This document shows positions 27,030 through 36,672 of a stretch of 64,000 bases of DNA, one piece after another. A model generated the notes under the pieces. It was not told where the DNA came from. It saw nothing but the letters and a program-made list of their open reading frames with translations, and made no database searches. Both the position numbers and the translations under genes were made by a program. The DNA is from AP-15 sp963772295. Its GTDB lineage: Bacteria; Pseudomonadota; Alphaproteobacteria; ATCC43930; CGMCC-115725. The stretch lies in NCBI GenBank assembly GCA_963772295.1, contig CAVYWO010000011.1, positions 248,001-312,000 on the forward strand, given 5' to 3'. The first letter of the stretch is position 1; each line of letters starts with the position of its first letter.

Positions 27030-27847
27030 GCGCGGGCTGCGACCGGCACGCGCGGCGCCGGACCGCGCTCGAGCCCGAGGTGGGCGAGCAGCGTATGCTT
27101 GTGGGCCACCAATTCCGGCAGCATCAGACTGTCGGAAGTGCGCGGGCGGCCCGTCCACACAGCCAGATCGTCGACCTGCCGTCCGTCGCGGATGACGAGA
27201 ATACGATCGGCCAGGGTCAGCGCCTCGTCAACATCATGGGTGACGAACAGCACCGTCCGTCGGTTGGCATCGCCGCTCTCCTCCCACAAGCTGAGGAGCA
27301 CATCGTGCAGTTGATGGCGCGTCACGTAATCGAGCGCACCGAATGGCTCGTCCAGCATCAGCACGCTGGCGCCGTTGGCAAACACGGTCGCCACCGCGAC
27401 CCGCTTCAGCATGCCGCCCGACAACTCGCGCGGCCAGGCGCGCTCGACGTGGCCCAGCCCCACTCGATGGAGGTAGAGGCGGGCGATCTCGCGCCGTTCC
27501 CGCTTGGCGATCCCGCGGCACTTGAGGCCGTATTCGACATTGTCGATCACCCGCATCCAGGGAAAGACGCTGTCTTTCTGGAACACCATGCCCCGCTCGG
27601 GGCCGGGACCGACCACCGGCCGGCCGGCAATCTCGATCGTCCCCGAGGAGGGAACCAACAGTCCCGCCACCAATTGCAGCAACGTGGTCTTGCCGCAACC
27701 CGACGCTCCGACGAGGCAGACGAATTGTCCGCGCGGAATATCGAGCGAGATATCCAATACCGCGTCGACAAACTGACCATCGGCGCGGCGGAAACGGCGC
27801 GTGACGTGGGAAAGTCCGATCATCGGCCGGCCCGGATCGTCGATCAT
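27026..27847 (-). CDS. ABC transporter ATP-binding protein (SsuB/TauB type)
   Basis: A 273-residue ATPase with Walker A GASGCGKTT, Q-loop MVFQKDSVFPWM, signature ELSGGMLKRVAVA, Walker B VLMLDEPFGALD and the H-loop VTHDVDEAL. It powers uptake through the two flanking permeases. The start at MIDDPGRP follows the first permease stop by five bases with GGCGGGTGAG upstream; an internal ATG eight codons on is an alternative. Confidence 0.93.
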   Translation of the reverse strand: MIDDPGRPMIGLSHVTRRFRRADGQFVDAVLDISLDIPRGQFVCLVGASGCGKTTLLQLVAGLLVPSSGTIEIAGRPVVGPGPERGMVFQKDSVFPWMRVIDNVEYGLKCRGIAKRERREIARLYLHRVGLGHVERAWPRELSGGMLKRVAVATVFANGASVLMLDEPFGALDYVTRHQLHDVLLSLWEESGDANRRTVLFVTHDVDEALTLADRILVIRDGRQVDDLAVWTGRPRTSDSLMLPELVAHKHTLLAHLGLERGPAPRVPVAARA

Positions 27848-27852
27848 CGTTC

Positions 27853-28728
27853 TCACCCGCCGCCGGGCTTTGCTGACGCGCTCCAGGCGGCGAGGCGAGA
27901 GATCGCGAAGGCGGCGAGCGCGTCGGCACCGACGGCGACAAGGCCCAGCACCAGCAACGCCGCCATGATCCCTTCGGCGTCGGTGCCGCCGGCCAGAACC
28001 TCGATGATCTTGCCAATTCCCTGCTGCGACCCAAGGAGTTCGGCGATCGCCTCGAGCCCCCACGCGCCGGCGAGCGCGATGCGAATCCCGCCGAGGATCT
28101 CCGGCACGGTGGCCGGCAGCAGGATGTCGCGTATCATTTGACGCGGGGTGGCCCCCAGGGTACGGGCGGACTCTTCGTAGACCGGATCGAGATTGTCGGC
28201 AGCACGCTGGGCAAACACGTAGAGGATGACGACGACATAGAACACCACGAGCGCGACCGCACTGGTCCGGCCGACGCCAAACCAGATCAGCAGGAACGGT
28301 GCCGCTACCAGGATCGGCACGGTTCCAGCGGTGAACATGATCGGATCGATCACCGCGCGCGGCAGGTCGAACCGGGCTGTGGCGAGTCCGGCCAAGACGC
28401 CGATGGCAGTGCCGATCGCCAGCGCGATCAGCACGTTCTCGGTCGTGTAGATCATGCTGCCGAACAGGCTCGCGTCCCCCAGTCCGTAGAAGCTGAGCTC
28501 GGGCGCAGAGAAGAAATCGGCGAAGACGCGGGCGATTACATGCGCCGGTGCGGGTAACAGCGACGGAGGAACGACCAGCGTCAGCGCCTGCCATGCCCCG
28601 ATCAGCAGCACCACCCCAAGAAGCCGCAGCGGATCGATCGCGGCGATCAGCCGGCGGAGCGACGGAGCGCCGCGCGGCAACGCCACCGACGCCGATCGCC
28701 CTACGCCTATCGAGAGCCCTTCCGCCAT
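27853..28728 (-). CDS. ABC transporter permease (SsuC/TauC type), first subunit
   Basis: A 291-residue permease with about six membrane segments (LGVVLLIGAWQALTLVV and others) and the cytoplasmic loop EESARTLGATPRQMIRDILLPATVPEILGG typical of nitrate/sulfonate/taurine-type importers. The gap to the binding-protein gene upstream is 31 bp. The frame extends further 5' but MAEGLSIGVG is the likely start. Confidence 0.9.
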   Translation of the reverse strand: MAEGLSIGVGRSASVALPRGAPSLRRLIAAIDPLRLLGVVLLIGAWQALTLVVPPSLLPAPAHVIARVFADFFSAPELSFYGLGDASLFGSMIYTTENVLIALAIGTAIGVLAGLATARFDLPRAVIDPIMFTAGTVPILVAAPFLLIWFGVGRTSAVALVVFYVVVILYVFAQRAADNLDPVYEESARTLGATPRQMIRDILLPATVPEILGGIRIALAGAWGLEAIAELLGSQQGIGKIIEVLAGGTDAEGIMAALLVLGLVAVGADALAAFAISRLAAWSASAKPGGG

Positions 28729-28759
28729 GCCGCCCGGCCGTTTACGACGCCTGGTCGCC

Positions 28760-30109
28760 TCAATGCGAGGCGGCCAATGCGAGGCGATACGCGTCGAGAT
28801 AGTCGTACCAATCATAGTACTGCTTGGCCTTTGCCAGGAGCGCCTTCTTGCCGCCGTCAAGGCTCTCCTGGTCGAGCGCCTTGATCATCGCCGCGGCTTT
28901 GTCGCGATAGCCGACCATCTGATGCCAGATCGCCGCCCCCCAGAAGAATTGGTCCGGCGTCACCGCGCCCTGTGGAATGATACTATGCTTCTCGTAGTTG
29001 CCGATCCATGCATCGTAGACGTTCCTATAATAGAGCACATTATTTGGTTCGTCGTAATACGTCTTGTCATATTCGAAGGGCGAGAACGGGTCCAGAAGAT
29101 TCACCGTATTCTCTACTCCCTTCCCATCGAGACTGGTGCCGGCGAAGCTGTTGAGATAAGGCGCTTGGAGATCATACAACGACGCGTCGTTCTTGACCGC
29201 GGCGAAGATGCGCCATACCACCGAAAGAAAGCGCAGCGTCGTGTTTTGGTGGGAGTTGACATAGGTGCCGTTGGCCCCCACCCCGACGATGCCGACCAGC
29301 GGTTCAATCGGCGAGTGGACGCCGCCCGGTCCGTATTTGTAGAGGTCGCCAATGTCGATGAGATCGGTCCAGCCGGCCTGACGCAGGGTATAAACGATCG
29401 GCGCTCCTTCCGGATTGACAAAGTCCTCGCGCCCCGATTTGGCCAGCACCAGCGATTTGGCATCGTCAATCACCTGCAGGTTCCAGTGTGCCTTGGCGAA
29501 TTTGGCGACCGCCTCCTCGAACGGCCGGTCGCTCAGTTCCGGCGCCCCGACCAGCGTCTTGCCGTCGAGGGGAGCGAGAGCGGCATGGATTGCCTGCTCG
29601 AAATTCATCCCCTGCTTGATGTAATCCTTGAAGGATTTGAGGTGCAGCTTGGGGTTGGCGAGGATCGCGTTGCCCAGAAAATTGTCGGTGAGCGCAATGC
29701 ACTTCAGCGTCTTGGCCGATTTGTAGGTCGGCAGCATCAGCGGGCAAAATTCACTGATGATATCGAGTTGGCCGTTGAGCAGAAGCGTTGTTACATTTGT
29801 GTCGTTGGCCTGCAGCCCGTACGGCTCGGGGGAGAACGAGATACCGACATCCTTGAACCACCCCTTCTTCATGCCGATGATGTAAAACGTGTTGTCGGCA
29901 TAGGGCCGCATCCCGAATTTGATCGTGGCGGCAGCAACCGCGGTGTCGGGTTCAGGCGGCGCGGCAATGTATTTGTCGAGCGGCACCTCGGCGGCGGAGA
30001 CCGTCCGTCCCGCCACGTCCAACCCAAGGCCAAGGCGAAGGATTGCGGTGATCGCCAGCAAGGCGATCCGCCGCCATCCCGCGTGTCGTGTTGCTGCGCT
30101 GCGTGCCAT
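28760..30109 (-). CDS. ABC transporter substrate-binding protein (NMT1/SsuA-like)
   Basis: A 449-residue periplasmic protein, longer than usual for this class. It has a signal peptide (IALLAITAILRLGLGL...VSAAEV, cleavage near residue 39) and then the NMT1-type opening TIKFGMRPYADNTFYIIGMKKGWFKDVGISF. The C-terminal 100 residues are Tyr/Asp-rich (YDKTYYDEPNNVLYYRNVYDAWIGNYEK). The ligand cannot be deduced. It is the first gene of a four-gene operon. AAGGGG five bases before the ATG fixes the start. Confidence 0.88.
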   Translation of the reverse strand: MARSAATRHAGWRRIALLAITAILRLGLGLDVAGRTVSAAEVPLDKYIAAPPEPDTAVAAATIKFGMRPYADNTFYIIGMKKGWFKDVGISFSPEPYGLQANDTNVTTLLLNGQLDIISEFCPLMLPTYKSAKTLKCIALTDNFLGNAILANPKLHLKSFKDYIKQGMNFEQAIHAALAPLDGKTLVGAPELSDRPFEEAVAKFAKAHWNLQVIDDAKSLVLAKSGREDFVNPEGAPIVYTLRQAGWTDLIDIGDLYKYGPGGVHSPIEPLVGIVGVGANGTYVNSHQNTTLRFLSVVWRIFAAVKNDASLYDLQAPYLNSFAGTSLDGKGVENTVNLLDPFSPFEYDKTYYDEPNNVLYYRNVYDAWIGNYEKHSIIPQGAVTPDQFFWGAAIWHQMVGYRDKAAAMIKALDQESLDGGKKALLAKAKQYYDWYDYLDAYRLALAASH

Positions 30110-31082
30110 GGTGACCCCTTCAACCGGATTGCTGCTGCGGCCCCGCCCTCTCTCGCGGCACCGAAGTTGCGAGGACCATGCCATAGCCGTAGCGGCGAGG
30201 AAATTGCCGGCCTTGCGGAGCGGCGCATGCTGGGTTCTGCACACAAACTGGGCAGTCGAGGCGTTGCAGGGCAGTCGAGGGGTAACGGGCCCGGAAATCG
30301 GGTTCAACGGCCACGGCGGACAAGAAGAGCGGGGGATGGCAGCGCCATATGATCTGGTGATCCGGGACCACACCAGCATCCGCACCGAGACCGACGAGGC
30401 GTTTGGTCGGCTGTTTGCCAAGACCGAAGACTTCGGCGCGTGCTGGCCCAGCTCGCCGCCGGCGACGTCCTGATGGTGACCCGGCTCGACCGGCTGGCGC
30501 GATCGAAGCCGACAGGAAAGTTGCCGACCGCGTCCGCCGAGGCGGCCAAGGCCCGAGCCAAGGCCCGTGGCCTCCCCCCGTGCCCAGATTGGGCTCGCCT
30601 GGCTGCTGTCGAAGCCGGTCATCACCGCGCCGATCGATTTCAGGGCGGTTTCCGCCTTGCAGAAGGTTTGATTTGTGCAACTCGATCTAGGCCGGGCCGG
30701 TGCCACATCGGTTATCTCTCAGGCAAATTTTCTGAGACGAACTCATCTCCCGCGATTTAATGGCAGATGCCGGGCCTTCAGTTCCTCGGGCAGCCGCCGA
30801 CACGCCTCGGAGATGATTTCGAGACAGCGGGTGACGGCATAAACCCGAAGCATGTGGTTCCCGCCACAAAATTTTGCGCCAGCGTAATATGATGCTGGAT
30901 GTCGATCAGCCAGCGCCTTGTACCCTGAGCGTCAGAATGCATAGGTGGGCTGATTGAGAGAATTGGGCCAACTCCGAAGGCGCTCAGACACAAGGAGGAC
31001 GCGTGGTATCATCGATTGAGCAACCCGGCAGATTGGCGACTTCCGGGTCGGGCGGCGTCCGGTGCAAGCGGCCAGCGGAATA
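30110..31082. other. Gap with a resolvase remnant
   Basis: Apart from the resolvase fragment listed separately, no gene is recognised. The right half is AT-richer than average and has no coding signal. It should contain the ABC operon promoter at its left end and the mepA promoter at its right end. Confidence 0.45.
30440..30505 (+). pseudogene. Serine recombinase (resolvase) catalytic-domain remnant
   Basis: The translation RVLAQLAAGDVLMVTRLDRLARS matches the conserved resolvase/invertase segment containing the DRLARS motif. Sequence on both sides loses the family pattern, and upstream coding is in another frame. A complementary C-terminal resolvase fragment lies at 54.2 kb. Confidence 0.7.
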
Positions 31083-31991
31083 ATGCGGGCTGTCATCTTC
31101 ATCGCCTGGCTGCTGGCGCTCGGGCTCGGTTGCGGCAACGCCTTTGGCGAGGACAGCGCCGCCGCGGAGGCGGCGCACCGCGCCGCGGTACGCGCGCGTC
31201 TGCCACCCGATGCCGCCCAGGTTCTCTTCGGCAACGAGGCCCTGCCGGCGGCGGGCCCGCCGGAGGCAATCGGCGCCTACAACCGCGGCTGCCTCCAGGG
31301 CGGCACCGCGCTGCCCGCCCAAGGCCCCACCTGGACGGTGATGCGTCCGTCACGGAACCGCGCCTGGGGTCACCCGGTGCTGATCGCCTGGCTCGAGCGC
31401 TTGGCGCAAACGCTGCCGGCGGAGGCCGGCTGGCCGGGGCTCCTCGTCGGTGACATTGCGCAGCCGCGCGGCGGGCCGATGCTGACCGGGCACGCCTCGC
31501 ATCAGATTGGGCTCGATGCCGACATCTGGCTGACGCCGATGCCGAGCCGGTCGCTCGGTCTCGCGGAGCGCGAAGAGATGTCGGCTACCGATGTCGTCGC
31601 CGCGGACGGCGAGGATGTCGATGCCGCGACATGGACGCCGCGGCACCGGCAGCTGCTCGAGGCGTTCGCGCGCGAACCCGGTGTGGCGCGGATCTTTGTC
31701 AACCCGGCGATCAAGCGCGCGCTGTGCCGCGAGGCGGGGGCGGACCGCGCCTGGCTGGCCAAGATCCGGCCATGGTGGGGTCATAAAGAACATTTCCATG
31801 TCCGCCTCGCCTGCCCGAGCGGCCAATCGGAATGCCGGGGTCAGGCGCCGCCGCCGCCTGGTGACGGTTGCGGCAAGGAACTCGACTGGTGGTTCACGCC
31901 GGAGGCGCGCCTGCCGCCGCCGGGACCGTCCCGGCCGCTCCGGCTCGCGGATCTGCCGCGCGCCTGCGCCGCGCTGGTCTCGTCGCCGTAA
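31083..31991 (+). CDS. mepA: Penicillin-insensitive murein endopeptidase
   Basis: A 302-residue periplasmic LAS-type metallopeptidase that cleaves D-alanyl-meso-diaminopimelyl cross-links. It has a signal peptide (AVIFIAWLLALGLGCGNAFGE), and the zinc and catalytic motifs GHASHQIGLDADIWL and WWGHKEHFHVRL(A)CP are present. C-terminal cysteines (CPSGQSEC...GCGKELDWW) are as in family members. The ATG at MRAVIF is preferred over a GTG seven codons upstream. Confidence 0.93.
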   Translation: MRAVIFIAWLLALGLGCGNAFGEDSAAAEAAHRAAVRARLPPDAAQVLFGNEALPAAGPPEAIGAYNRGCLQGGTALPAQGPTWTVMRPSRNRAWGHPVLIAWLERLAQTLPAEAGWPGLLVGDIAQPRGGPMLTGHASHQIGLDADIWLTPMPSRSLGLAEREEMSATDVVAADGEDVDAATWTPRHRQLLEAFAREPGVARIFVNPAIKRALCREAGADRAWLAKIRPWWGHKEHFHVRLACPSGQSECRGQAPPPPGDGCGKELDWWFTPEARLPPPGPSRPLRLADLPRACAALVSSP

Positions 31992-32186
31992 ACGCCGAGC
32001 CCGCCGCTTCCGAGCCGCCATTGCCGTGACGGCTGCGAGCTGACTGGGCGGGCGGTAGTGACTTGGTTTGAGGTTCTAATCGCGTCCGTCGCAGCGGTTT
32101 GCGGAGTGACAGGCTGTCCGCTCCCGTAACTGACAGCGAGGGCCATCAACGGAGCAGGTCAGCTTTTGGCACATGTGGGACGACCA

Positions 32187-32666
32187 TCACGCACGCTCGG
32201 GCCGCGCCCGCTTTTGGGTTGTCGTCGATATAGTGGAGGCAACCCGATGCCGCCGCGCCACCTCGGGTTGGGCGGGATCTGGCGCTGCCTCTGGATCAAT
32301 ATGTAAGTCGACAAATTCCCGCCTGCGGGTAATTGGACCGAGCCGGGGTAAGACATCGGCTAGGTTAACCTTTGCGCGATGCAAATCGACCGCTCTCTGA
32401 AGGTTTAGCCACATCAAAGCTGACACACGCGTGACGGCTTCCAGTCTCAGGGCCATCTCGGCGGTGACGGTGCGTCGATCATTGGCGATCTCGTTGATCG
32501 TCAGTCGCGACACACCCATGATCGCTGCAAGGTCGCTCTGTGTCAGACCCTCCGGATCCAGTACCCTCTCACGCAAGAACCGCCCCGGCGTAATGGGCTC
32601 AGCGACGGAACTCCGGCCCGAGCGCCGTCTGGCGGAGGCGGACGATGCGGACTTCGACTGCGTCAT
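32187..32666 (-). CDS. HigA-family antitoxin / XRE-type regulator without visible toxin
   Basis: A 159-residue protein. The HigA core ITPGRFLRERVLDPEGLTQSDLAAIMGVSRLTINEIANDRRTVTAEMALRLEAVTRVSALMWLNLQRAVDLHRA is a helix-turn-helix of the VapI/HigA type. HigA normally binds and neutralises a RelE-like HigB encoded just upstream. No HigB could be read upstream on this strand; the short frame there lacks the motif pattern. The C-terminal 60 residues are extra and lack homology that I recognise. Confidence 0.75.
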   Translation of the reverse strand: MTQSKSASSASARRRSGRSSVAEPITPGRFLRERVLDPEGLTQSDLAAIMGVSRLTINEIANDRRTVTAEMALRLEAVTRVSALMWLNLQRAVDLHRAKVNLADVLPRLGPITRRREFVDLHIDPEAAPDPAQPEVARRHRVASTISTTTQKRARPERA

Positions 32667-33066
32667 GGATGCGCCATCGGAACGAAGGCCAGTACGTGCT
32701 TCCAACATCGACGTAGTATCGGCGCCTTCGTCGCTCGATTACACGAAGGGTGCGCCGCCCTGCATAGAGTGTGTCTTCTAATGCTGCCATGTACAGCATC
32801 CCGTAGCGCGGGGACTGCGGCGCGAGGCACGCCGGGCGGCCACTCTCCGCGTTGTAGCGCCTCGACGCGCTCGTCGTCGGTAACAATCATTCGCTCCTCT
32901 GAACCGGAGACGGCCCATTTTCAGCGAAATGGCAGTCAAGGCCGTCACCGGCGGGCAGAGGCTCGTGATCAACATATGTCTTCGTACGAATTCATCGACC
33001 TGGTCTTGCGTCCGCCGGTCGAACTCATGCGACGCACTCTCGGCCCAAGATTTCGAGCACGGCGCT
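32667..33066. other. Stretch upstream of the HigA-type gene
   Basis: A toxin gene would be expected here but none is recognised. One minus-strand frame with Arg/Tyr-rich text (RRRRYYVDVGSTYWPSFRWRI) could be a decayed or unrelated small protein. It should contain the promoter of the antitoxin gene. Confidence 0.35.
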
Positions 33067-33243
33067 TAGCCCGACTTCGCCGATTGGCCGTCTCGCCGAC
33101 CTTTCGCAAGCGTCAACTCGTTGTTCTCTGTGACCATCCCGGCGCAGGCCGGGATCCATGCCAGCGATGGGCACCGGCCTTCGCCGGTGTGGACTCCAAA
33201 ACAAACAACGGTTTACGCCTACGGACCCGTCGAATGGGCGAAG
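33067..33243 (+). repeat. 178-bp dispersed repeat, copy A
   Basis: It is nearly identical to 40973-41150 read in reverse complement. The unit contains two extragenic palindromes (ATCCCGGCGCAGGCCGGGAT and ACCGGCCTTCGCCGGTGT) flanked by shared unique sequence. Together the two copies form inverted repeats around the acyl-CoA operon block. Confidence 0.9.
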
Positions 33244-33516
33244 ACGGGTTAGCCGCGATCGGATATGGTCGAGTTCTCTCGGCGCGGGTTTTTTTGCGGT
33301 CATCGCGACGCAATGTAATCCCACGGATTGCATCATTCAAGGATTCAAGGGGACCCAGCTTGCCAGTGTTCCCTGCCCTTGGGCGCCACGATCACGCATG
33401 ATAACGGGTCATGGCCAACACCGGCGAGCCGGCGCGTGCCGGGATATCTGGGATGGCCCTTGCCGAGTTTTACCAATGACGCGCCGCCGCTTCCGAGCTG
33501 CCGGGGGCGGTACTTT

Positions 33517-34308
33517 TCACCGCCCGTGAAAGTCGGGCAGACGGCGCTCGGCCATCGCCTTGACGCCTTCGCTGAAATCCTCGGTGCGGCGCAGCCAGTC
33601 CTGCTCGACGAGCTCGCGTTCGGTCGCGGCCTCGATCGCCTCGATCAGCCCGCGGCGCAAGGTCGCGCGCGTCGCCACCACGGCGAGCGGCGCCGATTGC
33701 GCGATCTCGAGCGCCAGCGCCTGCGCCGCGCCGCGCACTTCGGGCTGCGGCACCAGGAGATCGGCGAGCCCGATGCGCCGGGCTTCGTCGCCGGAGATGC
33801 GGCGCCCGGTGTAAAACAGCAAGGCCGCCTGCTGGGCCCCGACCAGGCGCGGCAAGGTGGCGGTCAAGCCGAAGCCCGGATGAAAGCCGAGCCGGTTGAA
33901 GTTGGCGCTGAACCGCGCCTCCTGGCAGGTCACCCGAAAATCGGCGACCAGCGCGAGCCCGAGCCCGCCGCCGATCGCCGGCCCGTGCACCGCGGCGACG
34001 ATCGGCTTGGCCGTCCGGAAGAGGCGGATCGCCTCCTTGTAGAGGTGGCGGCCGGCGGCGCTGCGCGTGCCCTCGGCGAGCGTGCCGGTCTCCATCCGCC
34101 GCGAAAAATCGGCGCCGGCGCAGAACGAGCGGCCCTCGGCGGCAAGGACGATGGCCCGGCATTGGGGATCGGCGTCGAGCCGTTCGAAGGCGTCGGCGAG
34201 CTCGGCTACGAGATCGCCGTCGAAGAAATTGTGCGGCGGCCGGCGCATTTCGACGGTCGCGACATGACCGTCGCGGCCGACCCCGATCTCGCGGTAGCTC
34301 TTGTCCAT
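33517..34308 (-). CDS. Enoyl-CoA hydratase/isomerase family protein
   Basis: A 263-residue crotonase-fold protein that probably hydrates enoyl-CoA in fatty-acid or aromatic-acid degradation. The oxyanion-hole segments are EGRSFCAGADFS and AAVHGPAIGGGLGLALVADFRV. The C-terminus EGVKAMAERRLPDF is typical. The ATG abuts the TGA of the upstream synthetase gene, so translation is coupled. It is the last gene of the operon. Confidence 0.92.
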   Translation of the reverse strand: MDKSYREIGVGRDGHVATVEMRRPPHNFFDGDLVAELADAFERLDADPQCRAIVLAAEGRSFCAGADFSRRMETGTLAEGTRSAAGRHLYKEAIRLFRTAKPIVAAVHGPAIGGGLGLALVADFRVTCQEARFSANFNRLGFHPGFGLTATLPRLVGAQQAALLFYTGRRISGDEARRIGLADLLVPQPEVRGAAQALALEIAQSAPLAVVATRATLRRGLIEAIEAATERELVEQDWLRRTEDFSEGVKAMAERRLPDFHGR

Positions 34309-36471
34309 TCAATTCTCCAGTTCGGGTCGGGCTCCGGCGCTCGGCTTGAGGATCAGGGCATCGACGATGCTGAGGCCCTCTCCCTGCGGGTGAACGATGA
34401 CCGGGTTGAGGTCGATCTCGGCGATCTGGTCGGCATGGTCGGCGGCGAAGCGCGACAGCGCCGCGATCAATTCGGCGAGGGCTTCGCGGTCGGCCGGCGG
34501 GGCGCCGCGCACGCCGTCGAGGAGTGCCGCACCCTTGAGTTCGGCGAGGAGGCCCGGCACTTCGTCGACCCCGATCGGTACCGGTGCGAAGGCCACGTCG
34601 CGCAGCACCTCGACATGGAGGCCGCCCAGCCCGACCATCAGCATCGGGCCGAATTTCGGGTCGCGGCCGACGCCGAGAATGATCTCGAGGCCCGGGGGCG
34701 CCATCCGCTGCACCAGCACGCCCTCGATCGCCGCCCCCGGATGTGCGGTCTCGGCATTCCGCAGCACCCGCGCATAGGCCTCGCGCACCGCCCCTTCTCC
34801 GCTGACGCCCAGTGCCACGGCGCCGGCCTCGGTCTTGTGCGCGATGTCGGGCGACTGGACCTTGAGCGCGACCGGGCCGCCGATCCGAGCGGCAGCGGCG
34901 ACCGCCGCGTCGGCGCTGGCGGCGAGCGCTTCCGGCGGCCGCGGAATGCCGTAGCCGGCGAGCAGCCGCTTCGCCGCAACCTCGGTCAGGACGGCGCCGG
35001 CGTCGGCGAGCGCAAGTGCCGTCGCCGCGCGCACCGCCGGTGCCGTCGCCGGCGGCGCTGCGCGGTGCCGTCGCTCCTGAAAGCGGGCGTAGTCGACAAG
35101 CGCCCGGATCGCGCGGGCGCAGCCCGGCATCGAGGTGTAACAGGGAATGCCGGCCGCGGCGAAGGCCGCCATCGCCGGCACCGAGGCGCCGGTATAGGTG
35201 ACGAGCAGGATCGGCTTCTCGCGCGGGCCGCCGAGTGCCGCCAGCTCCGCGGCGCCCTGCGCGGCGGTCGCCTCGTTGGCGAGCGAGCCGATCAGGAGGA
35301 TCGCGTCGATCCGCCGTGATTCCCGGACGATCTCGACGAGCCGCGCATAGCCGACCTCGTGGATCGCCTGGGCGGTGGCGTCGACCGGGTTTTTCGCCGA
35401 AGCGTAGGACGGCAGCAAGGCCAGGATGCGGCGCTGAATGTCGTCTTCGAGCAGCGGCACTTCGAGACCGTGCGCCGCGAGGATGTCGGCCATCCATACG
35501 GCACTGCCGCCCGACCCGGTGATGACGGCGACCCGGTTGCCCGCAGGCAGCGGGCAAAAGGCGAAGGCGGCGGCGACATCGAGCATGTGGTCGAGATCCT
35601 CGCCGCGGATGATCCCGTGATGGCGAAAGATCGCGTCGTCGACGGCGCCGGCCGCGGCGAGTGCGCCGGTATGCGAGGCGGCGGCGCGCCGTCCTGCGGC
35701 GGAATGCCCGACCTTGGCGACGATCAGCGGCCGGCCGGCGGCGGCCGCCTTGTCGGCCACCGCGCGAAACCGGTCGGGCGCTGCGATCGCCTCGAGATAG
35801 AGAAGAAAGATGTCGGCGCCACCGTGATCGAGCATCCAATCGACGTAGTCATGCGCCTCGAGGATCGTCTGGTTGCCGGCGCTGACCTGATAGGTGAAAC
35901 GCAATTGCCGGTCGCGCCCGCGGTTGAAAAAGGCGAAGGTCAAGGCGCCGCTCTGGCAGCTGACCGCGATCGGCCGGCCATCGGGCGTGTCCGGCAACAG
36001 GCGGCGCCCGTAGTCGTGAAATACCGGGCTGAAGGTCGCGACGAGCCGCGCGAGCGGGTTGACGAGACCCTCGGAATTGGGGCCGCAGACGAGGATGCCG
36101 TGCCGCCGGGCGATCGACCGCAACTCGCTCGCGCGGGCCTGCGCCGCCTCGCCCGCCTCCTCGGCAAAACCGGAGCTGATGACGATGGCGGCGCCGATAC
36201 CGCGGCGGCCGCATGCTTCGAGGGTGTGCGCCACCACCGCCGCCGGCACCAGGATCACCGCGAGATCGGCGGCTTCCGGCAGATCGGCGACCCTGGGGTA
36301 GGCGCTGAGGCCGAGGACTTCGCCGTGGCTGCGGGTGACCGGATAGACCCGCCCCGGATAGCCGTGGCCGATCAGGGCGCGGGTCAGCCGGCCGCGCAGG
36401 GTTTCGCCGTCGGCGGAGGCGCCGATTATGGCGATGCTGTCGGGCGCCAAAAGCGGTCGCAAATCAGGCAT
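34309..36471 (-). CDS. NDP-forming acyl-CoA synthetase (acetate-CoA ligase type), fused alpha-beta
   Basis: A 720-residue enzyme making acyl-CoA from acid, CoA and ATP (or GTP) through a phosphohistidine. It has an N-terminal CoA-binding domain (SIAIIGASADGETLRGRL), a succinyl-CoA-ligase-like domain with the GRRAAASHTGALAA phosphohistidine segment, and a C-terminal ATP-grasp domain (GYGIPRPPEALAAS...PVALKVQSPDIAHKTEAGAVALGV). Start ATG at MPDLRPLLAP matches the family. It lies between acyl-CoA dehydrogenase and enoyl-CoA hydratase genes and fits activation of an unknown carboxylic acid. Confidence 0.9.
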   Translation of the reverse strand: MPDLRPLLAPDSIAIIGASADGETLRGRLTRALIGHGYPGRVYPVTRSHGEVLGLSAYPRVADLPEAADLAVILVPAAVVAHTLEACGRRGIGAAIVISSGFAEEAGEAAQARASELRSIARRHGILVCGPNSEGLVNPLARLVATFSPVFHDYGRRLLPDTPDGRPIAVSCQSGALTFAFFNRGRDRQLRFTYQVSAGNQTILEAHDYVDWMLDHGGADIFLLYLEAIAAPDRFRAVADKAAAAGRPLIVAKVGHSAAGRRAAASHTGALAAAGAVDDAIFRHHGIIRGEDLDHMLDVAAAFAFCPLPAGNRVAVITGSGGSAVWMADILAAHGLEVPLLEDDIQRRILALLPSYASAKNPVDATAQAIHEVGYARLVEIVRESRRIDAILLIGSLANEATAAQGAAELAALGGPREKPILLVTYTGASVPAMAAFAAAGIPCYTSMPGCARAIRALVDYARFQERRHRAAPPATAPAVRAATALALADAGAVLTEVAAKRLLAGYGIPRPPEALAASADAAVAAAARIGGPVALKVQSPDIAHKTEAGAVALGVSGEGAVREAYARVLRNAETAHPGAAIEGVLVQRMAPPGLEIILGVGRDPKFGPMLMVGLGGLHVEVLRDVAFAPVPIGVDEVPGLLAELKGAALLDGVRGAPPADREALAELIAALSRFAADHADQIAEIDLNPVIVHPQGEGLSIVDALILKPSAGARPELEN

Positions 36472-36482
36472 TCGTATCCGCG

Positions 36483-36660
36483 AGGTACACCCCCACCCGC
36501 GACCCCCGGGGGTCGCGGCCTCCCCCATCAAGGGGGAGGCAGGGTCTTCTCCGGTTCACCTCCCCCATCATGGGGGAGGTCGGCGCCCACGGGTCCGCGC
36601 GAAGCGCGGCCCGAGGACAGGCTCCGCGCCGGGAGGGGTGAGGCCAGACATTCGGCGGTT
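36483..36660. repeat. Cluster of extragenic palindromes inside the acyl-CoA operon
   Basis: Three hairpins follow each other in the gap: CGCGACCCCCGGGGGTCGCG, CCTCCCCCATCAAGGGGGAGG and CCTCCCCCATCATGGGGGAGG, then TCCGCGCGAAGCGCGGCCCGAGGACAGG. It sits between two genes of one operon and may limit expression of the distal pair. Confidence 0.8.
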
Positions 36661-36672
36661 GAAATTCGGTCT

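Noticed and set aside
32599..32886. HigB toxin gene upstream of the HigA-type antitoxin
   Set aside because: The candidate frame lacks the HigB pattern (NRLEALKGDR...IRINDQYRICFRW), and the frames overlap without a coherent protein.
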